In this document: piece by piece, positions 26,110-38,899 of the stretch | Layout of the letters: every line of letters begins with the position of its first letter | Position numbering within the stretch: the stretch's first letter is position 1 | Assembly: GCF_949628265.1 (NCBI RefSeq) | Contig: NC_088786.1 | Span: 42,119,681-42,183,680 of the forward strand | Length of the DNA: 64,000 bases | DNA from: Cloeon dipterum | Lineage: Eukaryota; Arthropoda; Insecta; Ephemeroptera; Baetidae | Reading direction: 5' to 3' | The notes under the pieces: model-generated | What the model was told of the DNA's origin: nothing | What the model saw: only the letters and a program-made list of their open reading frames with translations | Database searches by the model: none | Translations under genes and position numbers: made by a program

Positions 26110-27061
26110 ATCACGCTGCTCATTTTGGTCGTAAAAATATCCACTTTACCCAATTCGGCCCTCAAGAATGGATTAGTGAGCTCAGAAACTTCGTCAAAGA
26201 CGGTCTTTTAATAGAGGATAGTTTATTAACGTGTAATTATGTTTTCTCTAAAGGAGAGTTACAAAACAGAAAGAAAACAAAAGCTCATCAGGAGAATTAA
26301 GATAATATAATCAGGGTCTGAGACAGGAACCACGTTCCTTGTTGGCCTTTCTTCAAATCCATAGGCATTTCAGAGTAGCGGAGAGTAAGCGCAAAACTCA
26401 AGTGTTTGTCTGACAAGGAAGAATGCAACGAAAATCCAAGCAAGTAACCATTTTAGATGCATAAATCCGGATTGTTTGGAATGCGCGTTCTCAGAATTGA
26501 AGCATTTTATGTTACAAAACAAAACAAATATTTTTGACATTGAAAAGAGACCACCAGGAAAGGTTTTCTCGGATGTTTTTCTTATTTCTTCAAAGTTTGG
26601 CTTTGATTCTTCTCGTTAAGGAAAAAATAGTTTCAATTAAATTTATACGTTTTCATTTTTCATTTTTGGCGTGAACATACAGTATATGGCCACTATACAA
26701 ATTTGAGGATATTTTCGCGAACAGATAATTCAAAGTAGGTGCAGTTAGAAGCAGCATCGAAATTAAATTCATCTTTCTGGTTCTTCCCTTCAGCTAAAAT
26801 GAAGGATGACAAACATATATAATCTTAATAATTTCAGGGCTAAACAAATTTTGGACACTTTCAAATAGAGTATATTATGTCGATAAGTATGTTAACATTG
26901 AGAAATAGTCGCAAGATTTGAATTCAATGCTTTATATTTTATTTTTGATATTAATATATGTATTTTTTATTTCTTTATATATGGTAAAAAATGCCTTGAT
27001 AAAGATACTTTCGCTGACAAGCTCAGCGCTCCTTGAAAATCCAATGTCATTCCTAATTATC
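26110..27061. other. Intergenic, no gene supported
   Basis: AT-rich spacer between convergent genes. No domain, repeat or convincing exon was seen. Confidence 0.6.
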
Positions 27062-27473
27062 CTAATTATCATCGTCGATGTACTCAAGAGGATGCTGTGT
27101 TTCAATGTGATTCACGACATCTGGTATTTCAAATGAAGAAAACGTACATTTCGAGCAGCAGAATTTCTCTCGAGTTGGAACGCCCCTCTCCTCATTTCTG
27201 TGTTTCGAGATATTCATGTGTTTTGTCACCAGACATTTATTCACTGAGAAGAATTCGCAATGCGGACATGCATGTGTTTTTCGAACTGAACAGATCGGTG
27301 GACGAAAATGCTTTTGGATGTGGCTTATTAAACGGTGTTTGTTCTCTGTGGAGTAATGACAATGTTCACAGCGAAATTTCTTCCTTTCTCGATGATTTTT
27401 GAGTTCGTGCTCGCGCCTTTCCTCCCATGAAGGGTAAAAATACCTGCATCCTAAAATTGAGCATTTTTGCAGC
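27062..27473 (-). CDS. Terminal exon with four C2H2-type zinc fingers
   Basis: After a CATTCCAG acceptor, the minus strand is open for 137 codons to TAG at 27,062. It encodes four units: C-x4-C-x12-H-x4-H (CSILGCRYF), CEHCHYS..H..H, CPHCEFF..H..H and CCSKCTFS..H..H, ending HPLEYIDDDN. The fingers differ from those of the array at 1-23 kb and look like ordinary poly-finger transcription-factor modules. Upstream exons could not be fixed; a short ATG-containing stretch near 27,560 is a candidate but its phase is uncertain. The gene may therefore be incomplete, or a retained fragment lying beyond the 3' end of the lectin gene at 27,679. Confidence 0.6.
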
Positions 27474-27678
27474 CTGGAATGATTTTATTTATATTGGTGC
27501 ACATCAATAAAACTAAAATTTTTGTTGCACGATTCTGCTGCACAATAACCTCCATTTGGTTTGTGTAGATTGAGAAGAATGGGTTTCAGAATAATTTGAA
27601 CATATAAAACTAAGTCACACAAAATCTATTTTATTGAAAATCATAGGTAAAATCACAAAACTTCCGCATTTATTTTTC

Positions 27679-30600
27679 TCAAGGAGCTTCGCAAGAAAAG
27701 AAATGTATTCCTGTATTCACGACAGTTGCCTCCTTTGAAAGATAAAATGCGGCATAATAGTCCTGTCTCAGGGGATCGACCATGGTAGAAAATTTCGGAC
27801 GAAGACTTGATATGAAAACAAATGACGGGGTGCACTGATGTTTAAAATCCGGGTCGATCAAGTCGCTTGGCAAAAATTTGCGGCTGCGGCACCAAACCTC
27901 GTGCGTCTGGTTGATCGCCACCGTCTCGCCCACGATCATGTTGTTGTTTGGTGCTGATAAACAATTAAACGATGAAATAATTTCGCATTCAGGTCTTTAA
28001 ACCATGACCTACGGTCGTGCCTGGATGCAAACCAAGCAATGTCTTCAAGGGTTTTTGGCTCCACGAGTCGCATTCCTCGTGCACAACATCTTTTGTAAGC
28101 CATCACCGGGTTCTGTTAAGTTTCCTTAAATAAAATCGGCGAAGAGTGGAATTAAAAGTATTCTTACTAGTGCTGTGCTGTAATTCTTGTAGCTTATGTA
28201 GTATGGCTTTCCTTGGTACGTGATCATGTAGCCGTATTTGTCTATTTTAAAATGGGTATAATAAAAATACTATGTTTCTCTCACCGGATCCATTGTTTGC
28301 TTTAAGCTCGTCAATAATGGTTTGCTGCAAAATCATGATATAAATGTTTAAATTTCATTTTTTAGATAATAAGAAATACGTTGATTTCACATGGAATCTG
28401 ATTTTGAAGCTGACAGGTTCTGCGCATTGGAACGCAAGGCACAGGAGGAGTATACTATGGATACAATTAAAAAGATAATTCATCCCGTCATCGCGAATTA
28501 AATAGGAGACTCACAACAGTGCCATTGTCGAAACTGTTTGAGATGATTTTCGAAACCAAATCCGGAGCCTTCTCCCGTGCGCACTTGAAAATTTCATAAG
28601 CAGTCACGCACTCGTCATCGAATTCTGTTTTGAATCAAAATTAAAGTTTTCATCCAATCGTTTTATAATCTCTAACTTTTTCCTCTGCACTCTTCAAGGG
28701 CCATAAATCCCTTCTGCATTTGTTCCGGCTCCTCTTGCGTGACTAGTTCCATTTGCCGAATTATCGCTTTTTCCACCAGGGCTCCTAGGTCAAACTAAAA
28801 ATATACCAATAAACATAAAAATATTTGCTTATAAAATAATAATAATTCACCAATCCAGCTTCAAAACCGACACATTTCAAGAAACACTAAAAAATAAATA
28901 AATATAGTTTTGTTTAATTTTAATTTATTTGAGATTGAGAACCATCAGATTAATCGAAATATTAGCCGCAAGAAAAGCGCTGGTGTTCAGTAGCAGGTCA
29001 ATCTCAGCTGATAAAAAGGGTAAACAATTAAAAAAAATTTAAAAAAACCCTCATAATACCGGTGGTGACGTTCCAAGTTTCGGCGCATTCGGTTTGCATT
29101 GCCCTTTGGAAGGTGGCGTTCTTCCTCACGTCGCAAAGGAATTGTTTTCTCTCGCCACAGTCAGCGGTGGCGAGTAAAACGGAATCGAACCTTGCTTCGA
29201 GGTAAACGCAGTTGAGACCTGGTTGCGGGTGTCCAGGCTTCCACTTGATTTCCGAATCGACGAAAGCTCGGTTCACGGAGCACCACCAATAGTTTGAAGG
29301 GCATCCTATGTCATTTCCTGACAGCCAGAAGTCACCCAGGGTTTCACTAGGGTATGCTTCAAAACTGTTTTAGCAAATCGTTGAGAATTTTCATCATATA
29401 TTGTCGTTTACCAGAGACGAATTTGTTGAAACAGCTCGATTTTCCCTGGGACTCGATCGAGGCCAAGGTCAAGCCAATTTCGCAACAACTGAACCAGGCG
29501 CTTTTCCAGTCCAACTGCAGATTTGCAAATTAATTTTAAGTTCTGGGATGTAATTCGGGTTTTACTGATTTAGTTGTGTAGAATAGAAAATTGCGGCCGC
29601 ATCCAGAAAACCAATTGCCGTATGAGAAGTAATCTTAAATAAATGTTGGTTATTTATTTTAAAAACGATTTTTCTCTGAAGCTTACCGAGAAGAGTATTT
29701 TGTGAGTCGAACAGATTGGCCTTTAAATTTTTATGTTTAAAGTTTTCTTTTATACAATTTTTGTTGTTACATTTCGCTTGCAAGTTCCATCAGGGCACGC
29801 AGCAATACACGGCCTAGGTGTCGTGTATATTTTATGCACCTGAAATTGTTATTGTAAAGAACGCAATTAAAATAGCAAAAGAATCACACCTTGCATGCAT
29901 AAAGGTATTTATGGGCGCAGTTCCGATCGGTCAAGATGGTTCCGGTCGAGTTAAAAACAAAGCGAAAGTGGACGCAACTCTCGATCTTGCCTTGATTGTC
30001 AGGCTGGCCTTTTTCCCAGGTGAGACTCTGAGAAATCATTACGGGCCCCGAGGGTTTACACCACGACCATTCTCCCTCAGGAGCCCCCTTCCACGTACCG
30101 GAAGTCCAGTAATTGAAATTTGCCTTCCAGCCACCTTTATTAGCAATTTTAATTTGATTTTCAGCGAAGAAAAACTTGAATTTTTGCCAAGAGTCAGGCT
30201 GGTCAGGGCTACTTGCTCTTCAGCGTTTTCAATATTGAGCGCTTCCATTCCCAAAGCACAGCACTGATGATAGCTTGACTCCCAAGTCATCTGTGATGGG
30301 GATTATAGCCGGCAATTTTTCAAATAAATTTGTTAAAAACCAGTTTGTTTCCCAAGAGATACGTGTAGTTGCCTATGTTGAACCACGTGCCGTACGACGT
30401 ACTGTCTATTTATTTTTCGGGCTGAATTACTGAAAGTTTTACTACATTCGCTTCTTACTTTTCAAATTTCCGTTGGAGTCAAAAAAATAATCCTGTTAAA
30501 ATGAAATGCAAAAACAGATTAATGACTGGATTTTGCTAATGTAAAAGAGAAATAAGTAGTAATTCTTACATTTTTGATGCACTGCTTTGGACAATCAACA

Positions 30601-32101
30601 GTGCTCTGGCAGACGTAGCGTTTATGATTGCTGCATATTGACAGCACCAAATATGGAGTTGAGCTTGATAATGGCACGAGGACGGCCAAACAAGGCGTCA
30701 ACTTGGGAGGTGGACCATGGTAGGCGAAAGCAACCCCAGATGAGAATGGATCGGGTATAGCTACGAATCTTTCGGAAGAAATGAGAGCAGGGGATGCGTT
30801 GAAGCCTGTTGAGCACCATTCAACCAGCTTTTTCGGTTTGCAGTTTGGATCCACAATCATTCCGCTTGTCCAATAATTAGCAAGCCCTGGTTCAGTTTTA
30901 GCAATTTTAATAGGATTGCATCTTTCTCAATTTTTTGAAACCTTTATCTAAACTGGAAAGACAATCAAGTTCTTCGAGGGAACTGATGGTTAGCAGCGTC
31001 ATGTTTAATTGCTTGCATCGCAATCCAGCCTCATTTCTCGACTCCTATAATTTTTTGTAGTTCAATTTTGTATACAACGTCGATCAAATTACTCACAGTG
31101 TCGTCTGATACGTAATATTTTCTCTTGCAAGATATTCCCATTTGCAGGGAGCCACTCACTTAGAAAAATGTGCAGATCTTGTTTATTGCATATTTTAAAT
31201 ACTTACTGTCAGATGGTTTTGATGTTGAACCAATCTTTGCAACAAAATAGAACTCGAATTGCCTTTCTTTCAAATCTTAAGAAATAAATAAATACCGTTA
31301 GATACGTCTTAAATTCTGCGCACGACATTTTGTCACTTAGACAAGGAATTTCCTGGCAAATGAATTTTATTATTAAATAATTAAAATCATTTGTAAAATG
31401 ACTGTTGTAAGAGAAGTTGTCGTTTCGTCTAACAATAAGGTTGATAAGTCGGTGCTGGCGACCTCTACGGTAGTTTCGGTAACCACTTCCGAACTCTCCA
31501 CGCCGGCCCCGATGGTAGCTGTATTTCGACAGTAAATAACGCACTATATTTTCATGGAAATTAGAATGTTAGCTACTCTCGTCGGCGGTTGCATCCGTTC
31601 CAGTGGTCGCATCGCCAGCATCGGCCCTGCTTCCGTCCATATCGAAAATCGTGGTTTGCAATGCGTGGTCCTCCTATCCAACGGCAAATATTTTATAAAA
31701 ATTCGAGAGGGACAATATTATACATTGTTGGTCATGAAGGTTCTTTTGCTCGAATTAAACTTTGCCTGACATCTCTTGAAGCCGCAGCACTTGACTATGG
31801 CTCGTCTACGAGAGGCTTTCTTCTTCGGCATGATAATTTTAATTGGGTGGCCTGCTTTTTAAATTATTTTATTTAATAACTGTTTATTATTTGTTTTTAA
31901 ATACCAGCTCTTTGCCCAAGTACACGGACTCTCATGGAATTTATTTTTTTCTGAATGGAAATAAGACGTAATTAAAATATGAAATTGATCGTTTCGCCAA
32001 AACCGCAAATATTTTAAATTTAAATTGTGACCTACTTTTTTCTTGGCCAGTCCGATCGTCATCAGCATCAATACAAACAAGCTCCAACGCCACACGTTCA
32101 T
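27679..32101 (-). CDS. Secreted C-type lectin x3 / odorant-binding-protein fusion, paralogue 1
   Basis: Exon 1 (32,101-32,036, MNVWRWSLFVLMLMTIGLA) is a signal peptide. Next come a KKINSMRVRV exon (~31,938-31,895), an exon with KCCGFKRC (~31,830-31,740) and Thr/Ser-rich exons (31,680-31,410). CTLD1 lies at ~31,030-30,560 (EWCSTGF..CPKQC), CTLD2 at ~30,300-29,900 (CCALGMEAL; WTSGTWKG; CVHFRF) and CTLD3 at ~29,520-29,060 (CCEIGLTLAS; WLSGNDIGC; GLNCVYLEARF; FLCDVRK). An OBP-like domain follows: C1 in TECAETW, CFLKC (~28,885), C4 in LEEC (~28,690), then DECVTAYEIFKC (C-x8-C, ~28,590). A final lectin-like domain (RCCARGMRLVEP; QTHEVWCRSR) ends at TGA 27,679. Exons are small with GT-AG ends. PBP/GOBP domains bind small hydrophobic ligands and CTLDs bind glycans, so the protein probably acts extracellularly; its role is not known. 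Confidence 0.8.
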
Positions 32102-32838
32102 CGCGAACGGAGCGAAATTTCCAACTGGACGCTGTTTTGCTGCACTGACGCACATATTTTTCCTGTTTTCCCTCACCATGTGTGTGCTTGGCCGGAAACT
32201 CACTCCTATTTAATAATTCTGCGGTGCCAGGAGTAACGAAACAATTTCAAAACTGCGAAGATCTTGTTTTCTAATTGTATAATAGCTGTACTAAAATTCA
32301 GTGGACATAGGGAGATGAATGACTGCGAAATGGCTTGTCTGCCAATAAAACGACTCTGGATAATCTACTTAAAAACAAAAAGAATATAAATCCCACATTC
32401 CACACAACCTATATTCATGGACAAACGGCGGGACCTGGCCGACCTTTATTCCGAACACCTGGGAAAAGGAATATTCTCGTTAATATTGTGTTATAGAAAA
32501 CGCCGTCGTTTTTATATGTTTTCAAGTATAGACAGTTCCGGTACAAATATTATTGTTATAGTTTCAAAACATTATTAGGAAATATATTTCAAAACTAGTC
32601 CAAATTTTGAAGAATGACTAAAAACGAAAAGTTAATTGAAAACATTTAGATTTAATTATTTTTAATGCGCCTCATTTCCAAATGCGTAGTATAATCGTAA
32701 TCACTTATTTCTCCTCGACCGCGTTGCCATCAACAGAGGTGCTGTATTTCGGGAAATTAATTAAAAATTTTCGTTCAAAGTGGGTAATTGATTGGATTAA
32801 AATTTAAATGCAGGAGCAAGGAAGATTTTACGAACGCG

Positions 32839-33326
32839 ATGGAAGAAAGTGATCGGGAATCATGGCGTGAGTGCTCAAATTTGATATATTTTAACCATTA
32901 ATATTGTTTCAGTTGATTCTACTGACTCTAATCAAGAACGCCAGAGAGTACCAAATTCCCCATATTACTTCGGGCAGATCAATTCGACTCTGCCGGATCG
33001 AGTTCGATTGAAAAATTTAAGCGAGAAAATCGATGCGATGTTGAAAACCCTTGCGAAGATGAAAGAAGAACTAAAAGTAAAAAGAAATCGTAGACGTCGG
33101 GCAGGTCCGTCTCATTGGACATTAAATTTTATAAATATGTTTTATTTACCATGTTTTCAATTCTGCAGCACAGAAAATTCAGACCAAGAAGAGGAAGAAT
33201 AATGAGGACAGAAAAGAGTGGCTGGACCATCGTCCAAACAAAATTACGCGCCGCCCGAAGAAAATTCCGGCTCCGAAGAATACAAACGAAGGAAGGTATC
33301 TTATGTCTAAAACTCGAAAAGAATAA
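32839..33326 (+). CDS. Small basic protein with a predicted coiled coil
   Basis: Three exons (32,839-32,866, 32,913-33,104, 33,169-33,326) with good splice sites give 125 residues. The N-terminus is acidic (MEESDRESW). Residues ~40-65 (LKNLSEKIDAMLKTLAKMKE) suit a coiled coil. The C-terminal half is strongly basic (KRNRRRRA, KKRKNN, TRRPKKIP), as in nuclear or nucleic-acid-associated proteins. The gene lies head-to-head with the lectin/OBP gene starting at 32,101 and between it and its paralogue, on the opposite strand. I do not recognise a family. Confidence 0.6.
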
Positions 33327-34057
33327 TATAAGTAAAAATAAGAGATATCAACAAAACAGGCATTAGTGTACCCAATACACACAGGATTGCTATCGAAATT
33401 GCTTAGCAATATTCTTCATTGCTTAATAATAATCACTGGGTGACTAAACAAGATCCCAAAATCTAAAGTTCTTAAAAATTTTATTTTGTATGGATGTTTT
33501 ATAGTTCGTAAAATTTTACTCTAATACTCTCAGAAATGTGTTTTCCGTCGGGCAAAGAAATATGACACACGAATAACTTGAGAGTTTTATTTCCACACGT
33601 TAACAATGGGAAAGAATTGTGGGAGACGTCCCCGCAGACTTTACTTCACGAATTTAGCAGAGTGGTGAGATAGAAACAATATTTCACAGCCTAATTTCTT
33701 TTCTTGTAAAGTATTAATTCAGAAGAAAAGTCATATTCAATTCGTATACACTCCATTTCTAGTGTTCACAAAAGTGTCAATGTTTTTGAGGGAAAATACA
33801 CACAAAATTGCTGCTGTAGCGTTATAATTTAAGTTGAAAATAGAATGTAAAAGATCCAGTATTAAACAAACCTGTTTTTTTAAATCAACCTTGTATAATT
33901 AAAGAATCTATGTTACTAAAACAATTTATTTGCTTAAAATGCGCACACTATGATTGAATTTGAAATGTGCAAATTCACAAAAAGAAAACTCAAAATTGTG
34001 GTCACCCAGAAAGAAAACATTTCAAGAACAAACTGGATAGTTAACATTCCATTTTTG
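33327..34057. other. Intergenic, no gene supported
   Basis: AT-rich spacer between the convergent small basic gene and the second lectin/OBP gene. No repeat or domain was seen. Confidence 0.55.
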
Positions 34058-37000
34058 CTAAAGTTTCTCGCAGACAATGCGCTCTACATCCGAAACCACT
34101 TTAGAAGCGACAGCAGGGTACACTTCTCCAGTGACTTCTGTCCTAGCATTGGTCTTGTTATCAATTACAAACAGAGAATCGACCAAAAAAGTAGCCTGAT
34201 GTACATCCAATCTGAGGAGCGACGGTTTGCATTGGTATCTTGTTTGCGGATCGAACATGTCATTTGCCAAAACGGTGCGGCTACGACACCAAACTTCGTG
34301 CGTCTGGTTGATGAATTCTGTCTCGCCCACCATCATATGGTATCTCACACCTGCAAAAAATATACGAATTTAGATTCCTTATCTACATTTTTAAGGAAAA
34401 AACATACCAGTGACTGAAGATAAAATAAATTTAGATTCAGCAAGTGACTGCGGTTCGATGACATGCATTCCGAGTTCGCAGCAACGAGTGTAGGCTTCAT
34501 ACGGAGTCTAAAATTGCAAGAGTGTAAATTTTCATTTTCTTGCATAGTGACTATTTACTGGAGCAGTCGAATCTTCGGTGGAATAAAATGTCCGGTTTCC
34601 AACTTTCTTAAAGGTTCCAGATTTGTCTATAATATTGATTTGTAAAATACAATTTTTCCAATCCAACCTTTGAAACCACATTTTCGTGTGTTCCAAGCGA
34701 TTCCTAATTCGATCCACTCTTGAATCGATTAGAACATACGGAAATGTGGATTCAGAGGGTTTTTTAATTACATGTCCCAGTTTCATTCAATAAGTCGATT
34801 AAGGTTTGCTATATATTTAATAGAAAATCTCAATATATGTGTCCTGATAAACTAATAAACTAAATTTACATTTTTTACGCAAGGAGTAGAATTCGAAATC
34901 CAACAAGCTCGGTGCACCGGAACACAAGGAGTTGGTGGATAAAGCTTTAAAAAGACAAAAAATACATATTTCGAGCAAAAGATTTTTAAATCAGACCATT
35001 GTATTGTTATCGAAGTTGTTCGCGATGATTTTTGAAACCAAATCAGGTGCTTTTTCCTGGCCGCACTTGAAAGTTTCGTCAGCAATTCCACACTCGTCGT
35101 CAGAACCTGATTTAATAAATTATTTCTGTTGAATATTTATTAAAAAAAAAACACAAACTGATGCCACTGCATTGATCATAAGCCACAAATCCCGTCTCCA
35201 ATTTCACGGGATCCTCCTGGGACACGAGCTCTATTTGTCGCAGCGTTGCTATGGCGTCCAATCCCCCAACGCCAAACTTAAAAATAACAATTATTTTGAA
35301 TCTGTTAAATGTCAATTTAAATTAGAGAGGAGGAGACTATTTAAAAACACGAGAAAGATTTAATCCGACTTTTATCTTTAAATTGTGTTTAATTACCATT
35401 CCAATTTCAACTCCAACGCATTTCAAGAAGCACTGAAAATAGGTATTATTTTTATTTTTCAAATATAAAGATTATAAAATCCAAACCAACCTTCAAATTT
35501 AGCGATATAGTGGCCGTGAGATATGCGCTCACGTTCATAAGCATATCGATTTGGTCTGCATTAAATTTTCTCTTCCGATTAGTCTTTCTCAACAGAATGA
35601 TTTTCGAGCCTTACCAACGGTGATGTCCCAGGTTTCTGCACATTCGGTTTGCATTGCCCTTTTAAAGGTAGCCTTCTTTCTCACTTCGCAGAGAAAATTC
35701 TTGTTTTCGCCACAGTCATCGGTGGCCAGCAACATGGATCCACTCCTCACTTCGAGATAAACGCAATCCAGGCCGGGTTTCGGGTGTCCCTCCTTCCAAG
35801 TAAGCTCAGGGTGGACGAAGTCCCGGCTCAGGGTGCACCAGCGGAAGTTCGAGTCGCATCCCAGATCAGTGCCGGATAGCCAGTAGTCACCATAGATTGC
35901 CGGAGCGAATTCTTGAGTTGTTTTGTGTATATTTCATTCAGGTATTTTATTCTTACTTGTGACAATTCTGGAAAAGCAACTCGACTTCCCCGCTGATTCC
36001 ATTGAGGCCAGAGTCAGGCCAATCTCACAGCAACTGTTACGGGCGACTGTCCAGTTTGACTATAATCACCGCCATTTTTTTTTTAAAATATAATTTTAAA
36101 CTGTTTGAGGTCGGTCTCACTAATTTTGAGATGTCGTAAGTCAGAAAGTTTCGGCCACATCCATCATACCAGTTCCCATAAGAAAAAAAGTCTGGAGAAT
36201 AGCACAAAATTGCTAAATTAAATTTAACTAATATAGAACCGAATTATACTCCGTAACGCTGTAGTGGAAGATACGGTGTCAAAGAGGGAGGACTATAGAA
36301 TTTAAATTAATGCCACATTTCATCTTAAAATGGAGATTTTACATTTCTTTCGCAGCTATTTATTGGGCAGGAAGCAACGCAAGGTTTTGGGGTGGTTTTC
36401 AATGCACTCTGAAATTTAAACTCATAGTATTTGGGGTGTAAATAAATTTTAAAAGCTACTATACCTTGCACGCGAATATGTATTTATTGGTGCAATTGCG
36501 GTCCGTCAAGATGGTGCCAGTGGAATTCAAAGTAAAGCGGAAATGCACGCAGCTCTCGTTGCCTCCTTTATTGTCCGGCTGGGAGGGTTCCCAAACAAGA
36601 CCCTTTGCGAAAACAGTCGGTCCATTTGGCTTGCACCACGCCCACTGCTTTACTGGCGCACCATTCCACGTGCCGCTGGTCCAGTAGTTGAAATTCGCAG
36701 TCCAGTTGCCTGAAATTTCAAAATGTCCCTTTAGACTGTTTTAATTCATGACCGGACAACCTTTATTTGCCCCAGCCAGGGAGGTAAGGCCCAATTGCTC
36801 AGCTGCGCTATCGATATTGAGCGCCTCCATTCCCAAAGCGCAACACTTGAGGTAACTGTCCAACCACGCCATCTATCAAGCCAAAAATTAGACTTAGGAG
36901 CCATGCGAGTCTCGGATACAAACTGGCTTGTTGCCCAAGAGATAGGTGTAGTTGCCGATGTCAAGCCAAATTCCATAGCATTTTTTATCTTCATTTTGTA

Positions 37001-38899
37001 AAGATTTAACTTTTGATCATTCTTTCAGTTTCCTTGGTATACCTTTCAAATTTCCTGAGGAGTCGAATAAGGAGTCCTGAAATGGGATATAGACTTAACT
37101 TAATGAATAAGTATGTTTTGTAGACTGTACGTTTCGGTTGCAGAGCTGTGGGCAGTCGACGGAATACTGGCAGATGAAGGGCAGGGATTCGTCGCAATTT
37201 CTGCGCACCAGGCCCTGATTCGACGAATTTTTGGATATGGAAACTGCCAAACAACGTTCTGTCAAAGAAGGACTGGCGTCGTTGGTGGGCAACCACATTT
37301 TTTCCGATTCGATCAGGTCTGTTGAAAAATTGAAGCCCGTCGAGCACCAAACGTACTTTTTTTCCAAATGGCATTGCCCACCCTCGTTCGAGCCGCTCGT
37401 CCAGAAAGTGTTGGCTTAGTTAAGATTATTAATATTGATTCAATAAAACGTGTAGTTTAAAACCTTCAAAACTGTTCAGGCATTCCAACCCCTCGAGAGA
37501 GGTCACGGTCAAAAGGGTCATGTTTAGCTCCTTGCATCGCATTGCTGCCTCGTTTCGCGATGCCTGATTTTATGTTTTAATTATTTTGTTAGAATTTAAA
37601 TAATAAAATCTTACTGTAGAGCTAGAAACAAAATACTCCATGCCACAATTTGATGTCTTCTTTGTGCCTTTGGCTGAGTTGAATGAATTTTAATTAATTT
37701 CCTTCGTACTGATTTCGCAGAAAACACCTACTCTCTTGTGATCCGGAGGTTGGATTACTCTAAATTAAAAATATATACCATAATTAAGTTTGGAATTTGA
37801 ATTCTGGATTCTGGAGGCTCGAATGACTCCTCTCGGAAAAGTAATACTTTTTGGTCTGAAACAAGCAAAATTAACTGCAGTGACGCGATCAGAGATGTGT
37901 GGTGCTCTGATTGGCTCTTTAATACATCGCATAGTAGCAATAATGGCCCCGCCACAACAGACAGCCTTGTCGCATTTTAATTGCTCTGTCTAGCGCTGCA
38001 GTGTCGCTGCCAACGCGATGCTAGGTTTAGACCAAAATACGTTTTTTACATTTTCGGATCCTCAAGGAGTCGATTGATGGCACAATAAAACATACCGCAA
38101 GAAAACTGTTGTAGTCCGCACAAGATAAACTGCACGGGATTGGCTGTAATTTTCCTCTAGTAATTTCTATAGGGTTTAAATAAAAATTGATAAACGAACT
38201 GTGGTTGATGTTGTTGCAGTCGTGGGCGTGGTTATTGTAGATGTTGTTGAAGAAGTTACAACTTTTGATGAAACCACGTCGATTGCAGTTGTCTTACGGA
38301 CAAGCTGCGTGGATGAAAAGGCAGCAAAGGTCGAAGAAATCGGCGATTCGGCGCCATCTTGCACCGTGACGTCAGTTATGGCCTCAGTAGTTGGAACAGC
38401 TGACACATCAAGGTGGCTACCAGGACTGGAATCCTGCTGACCTGATTTTTCAGCCGCTGAGAGCACTGCTTTTCATTTTCAATTTGATATTTTACTCGCT
38501 ATAGTGACGGAAAGCGTCGGTGCTGATGCTCCACTAGCTATGGTTTCCGTTGCCAACGAGGTCTTTTTCACCGTCACATTTCTGGCTGGCAGACACTTTT
38601 TAAACCCGCAACACGTGATGATTTGATTTCTCCGAAATTTTTTTGCCAGACGGATTTTGGGGATTGTTAAAGGACCTAAATGAAATTATATTCTTTGTTC
38701 TTCACACTAAAAAAAACTTACCGAAATTCGGGTTGTGAAATATGATTTTGAAGGATTTAATTTTCTTTCCCTGTGAGTAATTAATAATATAAACTTGACA
38801 CCATTATTTTAATTAAGAATGTACACTTGCCTGATTTTTAGCGTGGCCTATTGTCTGAAGAGCAACAATCACAAGCAATGTCGAGAAACAGAAATTCAT
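34058..38899 (-). CDS. Secreted C-type lectin x3 / odorant-binding-protein fusion, paralogue 2
   Basis: Exon 1 (38,899-38,831; MNFCFSTLLVIVALQ) is a signal peptide and ends at a GC donor (CAG/GCAAGT). A GKKIKSF exon, an exon with TCCGFKKCLP (~38,670-38,505) and a long Ser/Thr/Ala-rich exon (~38,470-38,190) follow. CTLD1 is ~37,680-37,130, CTLD2 ~37,000-36,475 and CTLD3 ~36,310-35,615. Each is preceded by a Cys linker and by LFDSxGNLK or GNYTYLLGNK-type exons. The OBP-like domain (~35,670-34,985) has six cysteines spaced C-30-C-3-C-42-C-5-C-8-C (TECAETWD, CFLKC, DQC, DEC..FKC). The last, lectin-like part (RCCELGMHVIEP; QTHEVWCRSR) ends at TAG 34,058. Total is about 1,000 residues. The exon order matches paralogue 1, so a tandem duplication is clear. 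Whether the OBP pocket still binds a ligand cannot be judged from sequence. Confidence 0.8.

Noticed and set aside
37755..37955. Minus-strand 66-codon frame in the second lectin gene
   Set aside because: It does not align with the paralogue and crosses apparent intron sequence; the real neighbouring exons are at ~37,742-37,760 and ~37,615-37,680.
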